A stretch of DNA of 64,000 nt from Streptomyces asoensis. GTDB taxonomy: Bacteria; Actinomycetota; Actinomycetes; Streptomycetales; Streptomycetaceae. Below, in pieces: positions 9,763 through 19,877 of this stretch. Below the pieces are notes generated by a model that made no database searches, was not told where the DNA came from, and saw only the letters and a program-made list of their open reading frames with translations. The stretch lies in NCBI RefSeq assembly GCF_013085465.1, contig NZ_CP049838.1:4774001-4838000 (forward strand), written 5' to 3'. Both the position numbers and the translations under genes were made by a program. Position 1 is the first letter of the stretch, and every line of letters begins with the position of its first letter.

Positions 9763-9796
9763 CCACCCTTTCACTACTCAATTAGTGAAAGGGTGG
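9763..9796. promoter_or_regulatory. Perfect 14-bp inverted repeat, probable operator of the GntR/YtrA regulator
   Basis: Arms 9763-9776 and 9783-9796 are exact reverse complements around a 6-nt spacer. The right arm includes the GAAAGGGTGG that serves as ribosome site for the GTG at 9804. A protein bound here, or a hairpin in the mRNA, would block expression of the whole operon. YtrA-type GntR regulators usually bind such palindromes in their own promoter. Confidence 0.75.
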
Positions 9797-9803
9797 TTGT
9801 CCA

Positions 9804-10253
9804 GTGGTCGAATACCGCATCGACCGGCACAGCGGCGTGGCCACCTACGTCCAGATCGTCCAGCAGACGAAGCAGGCTCTGCGCCTGGGCGTGCTTCAGC
9901 CCGGCGACAAGCTGCCCACCGCCCGCGAGGTCGTCGAGGCGACCGCGATCAACCCGAACACCGTGCTGAAGGCGTACCGCGAGCTGGAGCGCGACGGGCT
10001 GGTGGAGGCCCGGCGCGGCCTCGGCACCTTCGTGCGGCGCGGACTGAACACCACCCCGGCCGACTCGCCCCTGCGCACGGAACTGGACGCCTGGGCGGCC
10101 CGGGCCCGGGAGGCCGCACTGGACCGCGACGACGTGGCCGCGCTCTTCACCGCCGTACTCGACGAGCACTTCGCCGTACCGGACCCGAACGGCCGAACCG
10201 ACGTGCACGACCGGCACGACCGGCACGACATGAATTCTGGAGACCCCTCATGA
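9804..10253 (+). CDS. GntR-family transcriptional regulator, YtrA subfamily
   Basis: A 149-residue repressor. The N-terminal winged helix covers about residues 5-75, with LGVLQPGDKLPTAREV and INPNTVLKAYRELERDGLV, the canonical GntR recognition region. Only a short C-terminal tail follows, which is the YtrA subfamily architecture with no large ligand-binding domain. The GTG at 9804 follows AAAGGGTGG in the palindrome at 9763-9796. Its TGA overlaps the ATG of the ATPase gene (ATGA). It probably represses the coupled ABC operon, which YtrA-type regulators often do in response to cell-wall-active compounds. Confidence 0.92.
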   Translation: MVEYRIDRHSGVATYVQIVQQTKQALRLGVLQPGDKLPTAREVVEATAINPNTVLKAYRELERDGLVEARRGLGTFVRRGLNTTPADSPLRTELDAWAARAREAALDRDDVAALFTAVLDEHFAVPDPNGRTDVHDRHDRHDMNSGDPS

Positions 10254-11203
10254 CCGACACCGCCATGGCGGCAACCGCGCTCGGCAAGCGCTTCGGCCGG
10301 CGCGGGGGCTGGGCGCTGCGCGACTGCACGTTCCGCCTCCCCGCCGGGCGCGTCTGTGCCGTCGTCGGCCCCAACGGCGCGGGCAAGTCCACGCTCCTCG
10401 CCCTCGCCGCGGGCCTGCTGGCCCCCACCGAGGGCAGGATCACCGTCCTCGGCACGGATCCGGCGTCCGCACGCGCGCGTGTCGGTTACGTCGCCCAGGA
10501 CAAGCCGCTGTACCCCCAGCTCACCGTCGCCGAGACACTGCGCGTGGGCGCCGATCTCAACCCTGGGCGCTGGGACGCCGAGACGGCCGAGCGGATCGTC
10601 TCCGCGGGCGATCTCGACCCCAGGAAGAAGATCCGTTCCCTCTCCGGCGGCCAGCGCACCCGGGTCGCGCTCGCCCTGGCCTTCGGCAAGCGGCCCGAGC
10701 TGCTCCTCCTCGACGAGCCGATGGCCGACCTCGACCCGCTGGCCCGGCACGAGCTGATGGGCACCCTGATGGCGCGGGCGGCGCAGCACGGCACGACGAT
10801 CGTGATGTCGTCGCACGTGGTCGCCGAGCTGGAGGACTCCTGCGACTACCTGCTCCTGGTCGGCGGCGGCCGGGTGCGCCTCGCGGGTGAGATCGACGAC
10901 CTGCTCGCCGCCCACACGCGCGTGAGCACCACCACGGGCTCCACCGGGCCCACCCCCGCGGACGGCTCCGCGGACAGCGCTCCGGACAACACCCCGGACG
11001 GCCTGCCGGAACTGGCCCCACACACGGTCGTCGAGTCCCGGGTCACCGGCCGCCAGCTCACCGCCCTGGTGCGCCCCGCGGGCCCGCTCGCCGACGACTG
11101 GCGCACCTCGGCGCCCTCCCTGGAGGAACTCGTCCTCGCCTATCTGCGCAACCCGCAGGCCGCCCCGCTCACCCCGGCCGAGCCCGAGGAGGCCGCCGTA
11201 TGA
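10250..11203 (+). CDS. ABC transporter ATP-binding protein of the GntR-controlled operon
   Basis: A 317-residue ATPase with Walker A GPNGAGKSTLLAL, signature LSGGQRTRVALALA, Walker B LLLLDEPMADLDP, and the H-loop SSHVVAEL. The last ~90 residues after the ATPase core are a Thr/Ser/Pro-rich linker and a small accessory domain. The ATG overlaps the regulator stop by four bases, and its own TGA overlaps the ATG of the permease. It powers the two permeases encoded next. Confidence 0.92.
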   Translation: MTDTAMAATALGKRFGRRGGWALRDCTFRLPAGRVCAVVGPNGAGKSTLLALAAGLLAPTEGRITVLGTDPASARARVGYVAQDKPLYPQLTVAETLRVGADLNPGRWDAETAERIVSAGDLDPRKKIRSLSGGQRTRVALALAFGKRPELLLLDEPMADLDPLARHELMGTLMARAAQHGTTIVMSSHVVAELEDSCDYLLLVGGGRVRLAGEIDDLLAAHTRVSTTTGSTGPTPADGSADSAPDNTPDGLPELAPHTVVESRVTGRQLTALVRPAGPLADDWRTSAPSLEELVLAYLRNPQAAPLTPAEPEEAAV

Positions 11204-12228
11204 CCGCACTCGCCCCGTCGCCGGCCGCCTCGGAGACCAGGACCGCCCCCGGAGCCGGCTGGCTGCTCCGCCTGCACCGGCCCGCCCTGTACATCTGGAT
11301 CGGCGTCGTCGCCGTCCTCGCCCTCGGCCTGGTGTGGCTGTGGGGTCCGCTGACCGACTCGTCGGTCGCAGCCTGGCGGCAGTACCGGGAGGCCTGCGAC
11401 GACTTCCGCTCCACGTGCCACTACGACCAGGACTCGATCGTCCGCTACAAGAGCGTGTACATGTACACGACCGGCGCGCTGACCGCGCTCCCCTTCGTCG
11501 TCGCCGCCTGGGCGGGCGCCGCCCTGTTCGGCCGCGAGCTGGAGCACGGCACCGCGCAGCTCGCCTGGACGCAGGGCCTGTCCCCGGTCCGCTGGCTGGC
11601 CACCAAGCTGATCGTGCCCACGGTCCTGGTCACCGCGGGCACCGGCCTGCTGGTCGCGCTGCACCGCCTGATGTGGTCGGCGGGCGACGGCCGTATCGAC
11701 ACCGCGAAGACCTGGTACGACAACCTCACCCTGCACACCAACGGCCCCACCACCGTCGCCTTCGCCCTGACCGGCCTGGCCGGCGGCGCCCTCGGAGGCG
11801 TGCTGCTGCGCCGTACGCTGCCCGCGCTGACGTTCGCCCTCACCGGCGTCGCCGCCACACGGTTCCTCGCCGACCAGCTCATGCCGCACCTGTGGCCGGG
11901 CGTCACCCGCGTCACCAGCCTCGCCGACGGCTACCGGGGCTCGGGCCTCGGCGTCGACTCGGGCCTGGTCACCGCCACCGGCGCGCACATCGCCGACCCC
12001 GGCTGCGGGCCGACCTCCGCCTCCCCCGGCTGCGCGACGGTGTACGCCGATCTCGACGCCACCGGCTTCTACACGACCTACCACCCCGAGTCCCACTACT
12101 GGCCGCTCCAGCTGACCACGACCACCCTCGTGCTGGCCGTGGCCGCCGCCCTCGCCGTCGCCGCGTTCGTCCTGCTCAGGCGCTCGACCGCCACTCCGAC
12201 GCGGGTCGGCGCGGAGGCCGCCGTATGA
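11200..12228 (+). CDS. ABC transporter permease, first of two paralogues
   Basis: A 342-residue membrane protein with about six helices. The first follows the motif WLLRLHRPALYIW, and the last is near the C-terminus. The segment GRELEHGTAQLAWTQG after helix 2 recurs almost unchanged in the next gene, as does the extracytoplasmic sequence [14 protein letters not shown] near the C-terminus. The two permeases therefore arose by duplication and probably form a heterodimer. Both ends show ATGA coupling with neighbours. Confidence 0.87.
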   Translation: MTALAPSPAASETRTAPGAGWLLRLHRPALYIWIGVVAVLALGLVWLWGPLTDSSVAAWRQYREACDDFRSTCHYDQDSIVRYKSVYMYTTGALTALPFVVAAWAGAALFGRELEHGTAQLAWTQGLSPVRWLATKLIVPTVLVTAGTGLLVALHRLMWSAGDGRIDTAKTWYDNLTLHTNGPTTVAFALTGLAGGALGGVLLRRTLPALTFALTGVAATRFLADQLMPHLWPGVTRVTSLADGYRGSGLGVDSGLVTATGAHIADPGCGPTSASPGCATVYADLDATGFYTTYHPESHYWPLQLTTTTLVLAVAAALAVAAFVLLRRSTATPTRVGAEAAV

Positions 12229-13247
12229 CAGCCGTCGCCCCCGAGGACGCGCCGCCCGGGCCGGCCCGCCTCAGCACGGTGGACGGCCGTACCGCCTGGG
12301 GCACCGTCCGCACCGTGCTGCGCCTGCACCGCACCGCCCTCCTCGTCTGGGCGGCTGTCGTACTGGCCCTGAGCGGCTGGCTGGTGTGGCTCACCGAGGT
12401 CGCCGTCGAGGAGGAGCTCGCGGCCTGGGAGGCCTGTGAACGTGCGGGCCAGGACCTGTGCGACATGACGGTCGGCTGGGTCGGCTACAGCGAGTCGCTC
12501 GGCTGGGCAGGCCTGATGATCTCCTACTGCTTCCTGGCCGTGGCCGCCTTCGCGGGCGGCGCGCTGATCGGCCGCGAGCTGGAGAACGGCACCGCGCGCC
12601 TCGCCTGGGCCCAGGGCATCACCCCCGCCCGCTGGCTCACCGCCAAGCTCGCCGTCCCCGCGTTCGCCCTGACCGCCGGCGCCACCGTGCTGATCCTGGT
12701 GTACCGCTGGGCCTGGGGCGCCCACCGGAACCTGACGTACAACGGGTGGACGGGCGACGACGCGTACCTCTCACGCGGCCCGGCCGGCCTCGCGTACGCC
12801 CTCTGCGCGCTCGCCGTCGGCGTGCTCACCGCGCTCCTGCTGCGCCGCGCGCTGCCCGCACTGGCCGTCTCCGTCGCCGCGAGCGGGCTGCTCGCCTTCG
12901 TCGTGGCGCAGTACCGCGGCTCCTTCTGGCCCGCCGTCACCCGCACCTCCGCGGCGGACGGGGTCGACCTCCCGGACAACGTCTGGGAGCTGGAGAGCGG
13001 TGTGCTGATCCACGGACGGCGCACCCCGGACGTCGACTACTGGGCCTGCGACGGCACGGCCGCCGAAGCGCGGCGCTGCCTCGACGACCTGGGCGTCACC
13101 GGCTACTACACGACCTACCACCCCGAGTCGCACTACTGGCCGCTCCAGCTCGTGGAGACCGGCGTCGTCCTGGCCGTCGCCGCCCTCGCCACCGCCGCCG
13201 CGTTCCTCCTCCTGCGCCGCCGCACGGCCACGGCCTCCACGGCCTGA
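12225..13247 (+). CDS. ABC transporter permease, second of two paralogues
   Basis: A 340-residue paralogue of the preceding gene. It shares the [16 protein letters not shown] segment and the C-terminal [14 protein letters not shown] motif just before the final helix. A longer extracytoplasmic loop contains two cysteines (YWACDG and RRCLDD). The ATG at 12225 overlaps the previous stop. A hairpin at 13255-13292 ends the operon. No substrate can be assigned; by analogy with YtrA operons it may export or confer resistance to an envelope-active compound. Confidence 0.87.
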   Translation: MTAVAPEDAPPGPARLSTVDGRTAWGTVRTVLRLHRTALLVWAAVVLALSGWLVWLTEVAVEEELAAWEACERAGQDLCDMTVGWVGYSESLGWAGLMISYCFLAVAAFAGGALIGRELENGTARLAWAQGITPARWLTAKLAVPAFALTAGATVLILVYRWAWGAHRNLTYNGWTGDDAYLSRGPAGLAYALCALAVGVLTALLLRRALPALAVSVAASGLLAFVVAQYRGSFWPAVTRTSAADGVDLPDNVWELESGVLIHGRRTPDVDYWACDGTAAEARRCLDDLGVTGYYTTYHPESHYWPLQLVETGVVLAVAALATAAAFLLLRRRTATASTA

Positions 13248-13254
13248 TCCCGGC

Positions 13255-13292
13255 GTGTGTGGGTCCCTCCACGGGGGGAGGGGCCCACACAC
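13255..13292 (+). terminator. Hairpin terminator of the GntR/ABC operon
   Basis: A 16-bp stem (13255-13270 with 13277-13292) with one G-U wobble and a 6-nt loop starts 8 bases after the permease stop. Confidence 0.8.
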
Positions 13293-13551
13293 CCCGCGGC
13301 ACACCCCGCAGCACGCGCCCGCACACCGCCGCTCCACGACATCGACCCCCGCGAGCCGCCCCCCGATATCCCGCACGCCATGTCGCCGTAACCATCGGTT
13401 CAGACGACCTTGCGACGCTCGGCGAATGAAGCCCGCCGTGCCCGAGCCTTCGCCGCCTCCCGAGGGAAATCAGCCCCACGGAGGTTCCCCCGCGATCCCG
13501 CCCGCACGTTCCGACGCGCCTGTCACGCTCCTGGCGCGGAAGAATGGGTCC

Positions 13552-15783
13552 ATGAGCCAGTCAGACGCCCAGGCCGAGGTCCAGCACGCGCAGCCCTCCG
13601 TGGGCTCCATAGCCGCGCACCGCCCGCACACCGTCTCCGCCGTGGTCTCCGATCTGGAGCCCGACATCGACGCCGACCTCGACACGTACGAGGAGGCGCC
13701 GTACGACGGCCCGCAGCTGCCGCAGGGCCGCTTCCTCGACCGGGAGCGCAGCTGGCTCGCGTTCAACGAGCGCGTCCTGGAACTCGCCGAGGATCCGAAC
13801 ACGCCGCTCCTCGAGCGGGCCAACTTCCTCGCCATCTTCGCCAGCAACCTGGACGAGTTCTTCATGGTCCGGGTGGCCGGTCTGAAGCGCCGGATCGCCA
13901 CCGGGGTCGCCACCCGTTCGGCCTCCGGTCTCCAGCCGCGCGAGGTGCTGGAGATGATCTGGGCCCGCTCCCGCGAGCTCATGGCCCGGCACGCCGCGAC
14001 CTATCACGAGGACATCGCCCCCACCCTCGCGGAGGAGGGCATCCACCTGGTCCGCTGGGGCGAGCTGACGGAGAAGGAACAGGCACGCCTGTTCACGCTC
14101 TTCCGGCACCAGATCTTCCCGGTGCTGACCCCGCTCGCCGTCGACCCCGCGCACCCCTTCCCGTACATCTCGGGTCTCTCGCTCAACCTCGCGGTCGTCG
14201 TGCGCAACCCGGTCAGCGGCCACAAGCACTTCGCGCGCGTCAAGGTGCCGCCGCTGCTGTCCCGCTTCCTGGAGAGCTCCCCCGGCCGGTACGTCCCCAT
14301 CGAGGACGTCATCGGCGCCCACCTGGAGGAGCTCTTCCCGGGCATGGAGGTGCTGGAGCACCACGCCTTCCGGCTCACCCGCAACGAGGACCTCGAGGTC
14401 GAGGAGGACGACGCCGAGAACCTCCTCCAGGCCCTGGAGAAGGAGCTCATGCGGCGCCGCTTCGGGCCGCCGGTGCGCCTGGAGGTCGAGGAGTCCATCG
14501 ACCGTGAGGTGCTCGACCTGCTGGTGCGCGAGCTGAAGATCAGCGAGGCCGAGGTCTACCCGCTGCCGGGCCCGCTGGACCTCACCGGTCTCTTCCGCAT
14601 CTCCGGCCTCGACCGGCCGGAGCTGAAGTACAAGAAGTTCATCGCCGGCACCCACCGCGACCTCGCCGAGGTCGAGTCGGCGTCCCCGCCGGACATCTTC
14701 GCGGCCCTGCGCAGCCGGGACGTCCTGCTGCACCACCCGTACGACTCCTTCTCGACGTCCGTGCAGGCCTTCCTGGAGCAGGCGGCGCTGGACCCGGACG
14801 TCCTCGCCATCAAGCAGACCCTGTACCGGACCTCGGGCGACTCCCCGATAGTCGACGCGCTCATCGAGGCCGCCGAGTCCGGCAAGCAGGTCCTCGTCCT
14901 GGTCGAGATCAAGGCCCGCTTCGACGAGCACGCCAACATCAAGTGGGCGCGCAAGCTGGAGGAGGCCGGCTGCCACGTCGTCTACGGCCTCGTCGGCCTG
15001 AAGACGCACTGCAAGCTGTCGCTGGTGGTCCGTCAGGAAGGCGACACGCTACGGCGCTACTGCCACGTCGGCACCGGCAACTACCACCCGAAGACGGCCC
15101 GGCTCTACGAGGACCTCGGCCTGCTCACCGCCGACCCGCAGGTCGGCGCGGACCTCTCCGACCTCTTCAACCGGCTCTCCGGCTACTCCCGCCGCGAGAC
15201 CTACCGCCGTCTCCTCGTCGCCCCCAAGTCCCTGCGGGACGGTCTGATCGCCCGCATCGACAAGGAGATCCAGCACCACCGCGCAGGACGGCCCGCGCAC
15301 GTCCGCATCAAGGTCAACTCGATCGTCGACGAGGCCCTCATCGACTCGCTCTACCGCGCGTCCCAGGCGGGCGTGCCGGTCGACGTGTGGGTGCGCGGCA
15401 TCTGCGCGGTGCGCCCGGGCGTGCCGGGCCTGTCGGACAACATCCGGGTCCGCTCGATCCTCGGCCGTTTCCTGGAGCACTCCCGGGTCTTCGGGTTCGG
15501 CAACGGCGGGGAGCCCGAGGTGTGGATCGGCAGCGCCGACATGATGCACCGCAACCTCGACCGCCGTATCGAGGCGCTGGTCAGGGTGACCGACCCGGCC
15601 CACCGGGCGTCCCTGAACCGGTTCCTGGAAACGGGCATGTCCGACTCCACCGCCTCCTGGCACCTCGGCCCCGACGGCGAGTGGATCCGGCACTCGCACG
15701 ACGCGGACGGCGCGCCCCTGCGCAACGTCCAGGAGATGCTCATAGACGCCCGGAGGCGCCGGCGTGGCACAGCGACACCATGA
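13552..15783 (+). CDS. ppk: Polyphosphate kinase Ppk1
   Basis: A 743-residue enzyme that makes polyphosphate from ATP reversibly through a phosphohistidine. The N-domain begins at [21 protein letters not shown]; the preceding ~60 residues are a Streptomyces-type leader. Two catalytic-domain histidines are seen: H486 in KTHCKLSLV, the expected autophosphorylation site, and H505 in [11 protein letters not shown] chose the ATG at 13552 because it has a GGAAGAA upstream and gives the family N-terminus. An in-frame ATG at 13426 would add 42 Pro-rich residues but has no ribosome site. Two PHO-box-like elements spaced 11 bp lie at 13387-13404. The gene overlaps the CHAD gene by 20 bases. Confidence 0.94.
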   Translation: MSQSDAQAEVQHAQPSVGSIAAHRPHTVSAVVSDLEPDIDADLDTYEEAPYDGPQLPQGRFLDRERSWLAFNERVLELAEDPNTPLLERANFLAIFASNLDEFFMVRVAGLKRRIATGVATRSASGLQPREVLEMIWARSRELMARHAATYHEDIAPTLAEEGIHLVRWGELTEKEQARLFTLFRHQIFPVLTPLAVDPAHPFPYISGLSLNLAVVVRNPVSGHKHFARVKVPPLLSRFLESSPGRYVPIEDVIGAHLEELFPGMEVLEHHAFRLTRNEDLEVEEDDAENLLQALEKELMRRRFGPPVRLEVEESIDREVLDLLVRELKISEAEVYPLPGPLDLTGLFRISGLDRPELKYKKFIAGTHRDLAEVESASPPDIFAALRSRDVLLHHPYDSFSTSVQAFLEQAALDPDVLAIKQTLYRTSGDSPIVDALIEAAESGKQVLVLVEIKARFDEHANIKWARKLEEAGCHVVYGLVGLKTHCKLSLVVRQEGDTLRRYCHVGTGNYHPKTARLYEDLGLLTADPQVGADLSDLFNRLSGYSRRETYRRLLVAPKSLRDGLIARIDKEIQHHRAGRPAHVRIKVNSIVDEALIDSLYRASQAGVPVDVWVRGICAVRPGVPGLSDNIRVRSILGRFLEHSRVFGFGNGGEPEVWIGSADMMHRNLDRRIEALVRVTDPAHRASLNRFLETGMSDSTASWHLGPDGEWIRHSHDADGAPLRNVQEMLIDARRRRRGTATP

Positions 15784-16876
15784 CCTGACGGACCCCACGG
15801 CCGGGCCCGTGTCCACCGGGGACGCCCTCGCGGGCTATCTCCGGGGCCAGGCCACGGAGTTCCTCCGCGCACTGCGCCAGCACCGGGAGACGGGCGGCGC
15901 GGTGTCGAACGGCTCGTCGGGCGCCTCGGCGGGCGGTCCGGCGAGCGCGGAGGTGCGCGTCGACGCGGTACGCGCCCTACGCCGCTCGGCCCGTCGGATC
16001 AGCGGCAGCCTGCACACCTTCCGTCCGCTCCTCGAGCCCGAGTGGTCGGAGGGGATCCGCCCCGAACTGGCGTGGCTGTCCGGCACGCTGGCCCTGGAGC
16101 ACGCGTACGGGGCCCGTCTGGAGCGGCTGCTGCTGGCGCTGAACCGGCTGTCGGGCGCGGCGCCGGTACCCGGCCAACCGGCCGGCCCGGTCGGCTCGGC
16201 GGGCCCGCACGCGGACGACCGGACCGCCGCCCACCCGGCGACCCCGGACCGCGGCAACCTCACCGTGGGCGCGGCGAAGGCGGGCGCCCTCCTGGACCGC
16301 CAGCTCACCCTCGCCCGCACCCGGGCCCACTCCACCGCCCTCCAGGCCCTCGGCTCCTCCCGCTTCCACGCCGTCGCGGACAAGGTCGCCGTCCTCGCCA
16401 GCGAGGTCCCGCTCACCCCCACCGCCCCCGTCACCGAGCTGCGCCCCCTGGCCAAGGCGGCCGAGGAACGCCTCGCCGACGCGGTCACCGTGCTGCCGCT
16501 CGTCACCGCGGGCAGCCCGTACAACGCGGAGGCCCTGATCCACGGCCTCTCCCCGGACCCGGCCCCGCACCCGCAGGACGCGCCCTGGCACCAGGTCCGT
16601 CTGCTGCTGCGGCTGCACCGCTACGCCTGCGAGGTCGTGCACGGCCGGAGCACCCCGCTGGACGTCCGCCTGCTCGCGGCGGGCGAGGCGCTCGACCGGC
16701 ACCGCGACGCCTCGGAGGCGTCCTCCGCCGCGGCCCAGGCGGCCCGCACCCCCCGTATCGCGCCGGCGACGGCGTACGCGCTCGGCGTGCTGCACGCGGA
16801 CCAGCGGCATGAGGTGGAGGCCGCGCGGTACGCGTTCCAGCGGTCGTGGCAGAAGCAGACCATCGGCGCACCCTGA
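15764..16876 (+). CDS. CHAD-domain protein (polyphosphate-associated)
   Basis: A 370-residue helical protein with a CHAD signature near residues 66-90 ([17 protein letters not shown], then a helix with HTFRPLL). A second, weaker basic helical repeat follows in the C-terminal half. CHAD domains bind polyphosphate through lysine and arginine residues and are commonly encoded next to ppk. The GTG start at 15764 lies inside the end of ppk, so it is almost certainly co-transcribed and coupled. A low-complexity Gly/Ser/Ala insert occupies residues 45-65. The most likely role is binding to, or localisation on, polyphosphate granules. Confidence 0.85.
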   Translation: MAQRHHDLTDPTAGPVSTGDALAGYLRGQATEFLRALRQHRETGGAVSNGSSGASAGGPASAEVRVDAVRALRRSARRISGSLHTFRPLLEPEWSEGIRPELAWLSGTLALEHAYGARLERLLLALNRLSGAAPVPGQPAGPVGSAGPHADDRTAAHPATPDRGNLTVGAAKAGALLDRQLTLARTRAHSTALQALGSSRFHAVADKVAVLASEVPLTPTAPVTELRPLAKAAEERLADAVTVLPLVTAGSPYNAEALIHGLSPDPAPHPQDAPWHQVRLLLRLHRYACEVVHGRSTPLDVRLLAAGEALDRHRDASEASSAAAQAARTPRIAPATAYALGVLHADQRHEVEAARYAFQRSWQKQTIGAP

Positions 16877-16898
16877 CCGGACAGGTGGTGAGGACCAG

Positions 16899-17330
16899 GT
16901 GAGCACTGCGGACAACCCCGACGACATCCCCGTCCAGGCGGCGGGCTGTGTGCTGTGGCGCCGCTCCCCGGCGGACGGCGGGCTGGAGCTCTGTCTCGTC
17001 CACCGCCCCAAGTACGACGACTGGTCGCACCCCAAGGGCAAGCTGAAACGTGACGAGGACCCGCTCGCGGCGGCCCTGCGGGAGGTCCATGAGGAGACGG
17101 GCTACCGGGCGACGCCCGGTACCCGGCTGCCGACCGTGGACTACGAGGCGAACGGCCGCCCCAAGCAGGTCCGCTACTGGGCGGCCGAGGCCGTGTCGGG
17201 CGCGTTCGCCCCGAACGACGAGGTGGACCGCCTCCTCTGGCTCCCTCCGCCGGCCGCCCGCGACCGGCTCACCCAGCCGAGGGACCGCACCCTCGTGGAC
17301 GCCCTGCTGCACGTCCTGCACCTGGCATAA
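16899..17330 (+). CDS. NUDIX hydrolase (MutT-like)
   Basis: A 143-residue protein with a complete NUDIX box: GKLKRDE, then REVHEETGY (G-x5-E-x7-R-E-x2-E-E-x-G). It hydrolyses a nucleoside-diphosphate-linked compound; substrates in this group range from oxidised dNTPs to diadenosine polyphosphates. The GTG at 16899 is preceded by GGTGAGGA. It lies 22 bases after the CHAD gene and is probably the third gene of the ppk operon, which favours a substrate tied to polyphosphate or nucleotide turnover. It ends about 85 bases before the PHO box of pstS. Confidence 0.9.
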   Translation: MSTADNPDDIPVQAAGCVLWRRSPADGGLELCLVHRPKYDDWSHPKGKLKRDEDPLAAALREVHEETGYRATPGTRLPTVDYEANGRPKQVRYWAAEAVSGAFAPNDEVDRLLWLPPPAARDRLTQPRDRTLVDALLHVLHLA

Positions 17331-17415
17331 CGGGTGAGCGGAACCGGTCGGCCGCCGGAATCGCCTCGTGTCCTCGACGTAAGCGTTCCGTGACCTAACC
17401 GCACCGCCTCCAGGG

Positions 17416-17455
17416 GTTCACCCTCCGTTCACTCGCGCCCGTAGGCGCCTTCACC
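17416..17455 (+). promoter_or_regulatory. PHO box (PhoP binding site) upstream of pstS
   Basis: GTTCACC-type heptamers sit in exact 11-bp register: GTTCACC at 17416, GTTCACT at 17427, a degenerate unit at 17438, and CTTCACC at 17449. This is the direct-repeat pattern bound by PhoP in Streptomyces and lies about 130-170 bases before the pstS start. Confidence 0.88.
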
Positions 17456-17587
17456 TGATCTGCCTAATTTCGGCCTTACGCGGTGCGGCGCGCGACCCGG
17501 GTGGTCGTGTCCGTACCGAACAGACTTCGGCACACTCCGCACGCCGCCGGAATTCAGGACGGCGGCTCCTGGAAGGATCTTCCCCAA

Positions 17588-18715
17588 GTGAAGCTTCAGC
17601 GCATGAACCGGCGGGCTCTCTCCCTCGGTGCTCTCGCCGTCTCCGGCGCCCTGGCCCTCACGGCGTGCGGCTCCGACGACACCGGCTCCAGCAGCGGCAG
17701 CAGCTCCTCCGCCACCGCGGCCGCCGGATCCATCAAGTGTGACGACGCCAAGGGCCAGCTCCTCGCCGACGGCTCCTCCGCGCAGAAGAACGCGATCGAC
17801 GCGTGGGTCAAGAACTTCACGCAGGCCTGCTCGGGCGTCCAGGTGAACTACAAGGGCTCCGGCTCCGGCGCCGGTGTCACCGCGTTCACGCAGGGCCAGG
17901 TCGCCTTCGCCGGCTCGGACTCCGCGCTCAAGCCCGAGGACGTCACCGCGTCCAAGGCGGTCTGCTCCGGCGGCCAGGGCATCGACCTGCCGATGGTGGC
18001 CGGCCCGATCGCCGTCGCCTTCAACGTCTCGGGCGTGGACAACCTGACGCTGGACGCCGCGACGATCGCCAAGATCTTCGACGGCAAGATCACCAACTGG
18101 AACGACAAGGCCATCGCGGCGCTCAACCCCGACGCGACGCTGCCCGACCTGAAGATCCAGCCGTACCACCGCTCGGACGAGTCCGGCACCACGGACAACT
18201 TCACCAAGTACCTGATCGCCGCCACCCCGGACAACTGGAAGTACGAGGGCGGCAAGGCCTGGCAGGCCAAGGGCGGTCAGGCCGCGGCCGGCTCCTCCGG
18301 TGTCGCCCAGGGCGTCAAGCAGACCAACGGCGCCATCGGTTACATGGAGCTCTCGTACGCCAAGGACGGTCTGGGCACCGTCGCCGTCGACACGGGCGCC
18401 TCGGCCCCGGTCAAGGCCTCCTCCGACGGCGCCACCAAGGCCGTCGCCGCCGCGCAGGTCGTCGGCACCGGCAGCGACCTGTCGCTGAAGCTGGACTACA
18501 ACACCAAGGCCGAGGGCGCCTACCCGCTCACCCTGGTCACGTACGAGATCGCCTGCGACAAGGGCAACAAGGCCGCCACCCTGCCGGCCACCAAGGCGTT
18601 CCTGCGCTACATCGCCAGCGAGGACGGCCAGGGCATCCTCTCGGGCATCGACTACGCGCCGATCCCCGACGCCATCATCTCCAAGGTCCGCACCACCATC
18701 GAGGGCCTGAGCTGA
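17588..18715 (+). CDS. pstS: Phosphate-binding lipoprotein PstS
   Basis: A 375-residue solute-binding protein of the high-affinity phosphate transporter. The signal peptide ends in the lipobox LTAC (residues 25-28), followed by a Ser/Gly/Ala linker, so the protein is lipid-anchored outside the membrane. Phosphate-binding motifs include YKGSGSGAGVTAF, FAGSDSALKP and RSDESGTTDNF. The GTG at 17588 (VKLQRMNRR) matches the family N-terminus and has GGAAGGA about 10 bases upstream. The gene is preceded by a PHO box and followed by a hairpin before pstC, so it can be made in excess over the membrane subunits. Confidence 0.96.
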   Translation: MKLQRMNRRALSLGALAVSGALALTACGSDDTGSSSGSSSSATAAAGSIKCDDAKGQLLADGSSAQKNAIDAWVKNFTQACSGVQVNYKGSGSGAGVTAFTQGQVAFAGSDSALKPEDVTASKAVCSGGQGIDLPMVAGPIAVAFNVSGVDNLTLDAATIAKIFDGKITNWNDKAIAALNPDATLPDLKIQPYHRSDESGTTDNFTKYLIAATPDNWKYEGGKAWQAKGGQAAAGSSGVAQGVKQTNGAIGYMELSYAKDGLGTVAVDTGASAPVKASSDGATKAVAAAQVVGTGSDLSLKLDYNTKAEGAYPLTLVTYEIACDKGNKAATLPATKAFLRYIASEDGQGILSGIDYAPIPDAIISKVRTTIEGLS

Positions 18716-18722
18716 TCCCAGT

Positions 18723-18764
18723 GGTGCGGTCCGGCGCCGGGGGAAACCCGGTCCGGACCGCACC
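18723..18764 (+). terminator. Hairpin between pstS and pstC (attenuator or 3' stabiliser)
   Basis: A 12-bp stem (18723-18734 with 18753-18764) with an 18-nt loop lies 8 bases after the pstS stop and 94 bases before pstC. Its likely role is partial termination or mRNA protection, which would favour pstS over pstCAB. Confidence 0.65.
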
Positions 18765-18857
18765 CGTCCGGTGCACCGCCGCCAGGGGCCGCCCGTAACC
18801 CGGCCCCACCCGAGCCGCCCCCACAACCGCAGGCGGCTCCGCAGACCGGAGACCTCC

Positions 18858-19877
18858 ATGGACATATCGACACACAACACAGACACGGACGACACCCCTC
18901 CGCCCACCGCCCCGCCGGCCGTGACCGCCGAGCAGAAGCGCGCGGCGCGCGGTGCCACCCGACCCGGTGACCGGATCTTCCTCGCCCTCTCCCGCGGTTC
19001 GGGCATCTTCCTGTTGGTGATCATGGCCGCGATCGCGGTCTTCCTCACCTACCGGGCCTACCTCGCCATCAGCAAGGACGACGCCAACTTCCTGACCACC
19101 TTCGAGTGGAACACCGGCCTCGTCCCGCCGAAGTTCGGCATCGCGGTCCTGGCCTTCGGCACGGTGGTCTCGTCGATCATCGCGATGGTGATCGCGGTCC
19201 CGATCGCCGTCGCGATCGCCCTCTTCATCACCCACTACGCTCCGCGCCGCATGAGCGGTCCCGTCTCGTACGTGATCGACCTGCTCGCCGCCGTCCCGTC
19301 CATCGTGTACGGCCTCTGGGGCGCCCTGGTCCTCGTGCCGCACATGGACGGCCTGTTCGGCTGGCTGAACGACTACCTGGGCTGGACCGGCGTCTTCTCC
19401 TGGGACGACGGCGCCCCGCGCTCGATGCTCACGGTGGGCATCCTGCTGGCCGTGATGATCCTTCCGGTCATCACCAACGTCAGCCGCGAGGTCTTCCGCC
19501 AGGTCCCGCAGATGCACGAGGAGGCGGCCCTGGCGCTGGGCGCCACCCGCTGGGAGGTCATCCGCATGTCGGTGATCCCCTTCGGCCGCTCCGGAGTCAT
19601 CTCGGCCTCGATGCTCGGCCTCGGCCGCGCGCTCGGCGAGACGATGGCGGTGGCCACCGTCCTCTCCCCCGACTTCGACATCCACGCCAGCCTCCTCAAC
19701 CCCGGTGGCGGCACCTTCGCCCAGAACATCGCCAGCAAGTTCAACGAGGCGACGGAGTTCGGCCGTGACGCGCTCATCGCCTCCGGTCTGGTCCTGTTCG
19801 TCATCACCCTGCTGGTCAACGGCGCGGCACGCATGATCATCGCCCGCCGCAGTGAGTACTCGGGGGCCAACGCATGA
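18858..19877 (+). CDS. pstC: Phosphate ABC transporter permease PstC
   Basis: A 339-residue permease with six predicted helices after a hydrophilic, Thr/Pro-rich N-terminus of about 45 residues. The binding-protein-dependent transport signature is [15 protein letters not shown], followed by the helix [13 protein letters not shown]. The ATG at 18858 follows CCGGAGACC. Its stop overlaps the start of pstA (ATGA). It pairs with PstA to form the phosphate channel. Confidence 0.95.
   Translation: MDISTHNTDTDDTPPPTAPPAVTAEQKRAARGATRPGDRIFLALSRGSGIFLLVIMAAIAVFLTYRAYLAISKDDANFLTTFEWNTGLVPPKFGIAVLAFGTVVSSIIAMVIAVPIAVAIALFITHYAPRRMSGPVSYVIDLLAAVPSIVYGLWGALVLVPHMDGLFGWLNDYLGWTGVFSWDDGAPRSMLTVGILLAVMILPVITNVSREVFRQVPQMHEEAALALGATRWEVIRMSVIPFGRSGVISASMLGLGRALGETMAVATVLSPDFDIHASLLNPGGGTFAQNIASKFNEATEFGRDALIASGLVLFVITLLVNGAARMIIARRSEYSGANA

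Noticed and set aside
9896..11209. Long antisense frames opposite the ABC and permease genes, as in many other places (for example 13561-15009 and 25838-27727)
   Set aside because: These are typical shadows in high-GC DNA. The opposite strand has conserved domains and correct ribosome sites, while the shadows are Arg/Gly/Ala-rich without motifs.
13426..13551. Upstream ATG for ppk adding 42 residues
   Set aside because: There is no ribosome site, the added segment is Pro-rich, and a likely promoter sits just before it. The ATG at 13552 fits the family better, although the longer form is not excluded.
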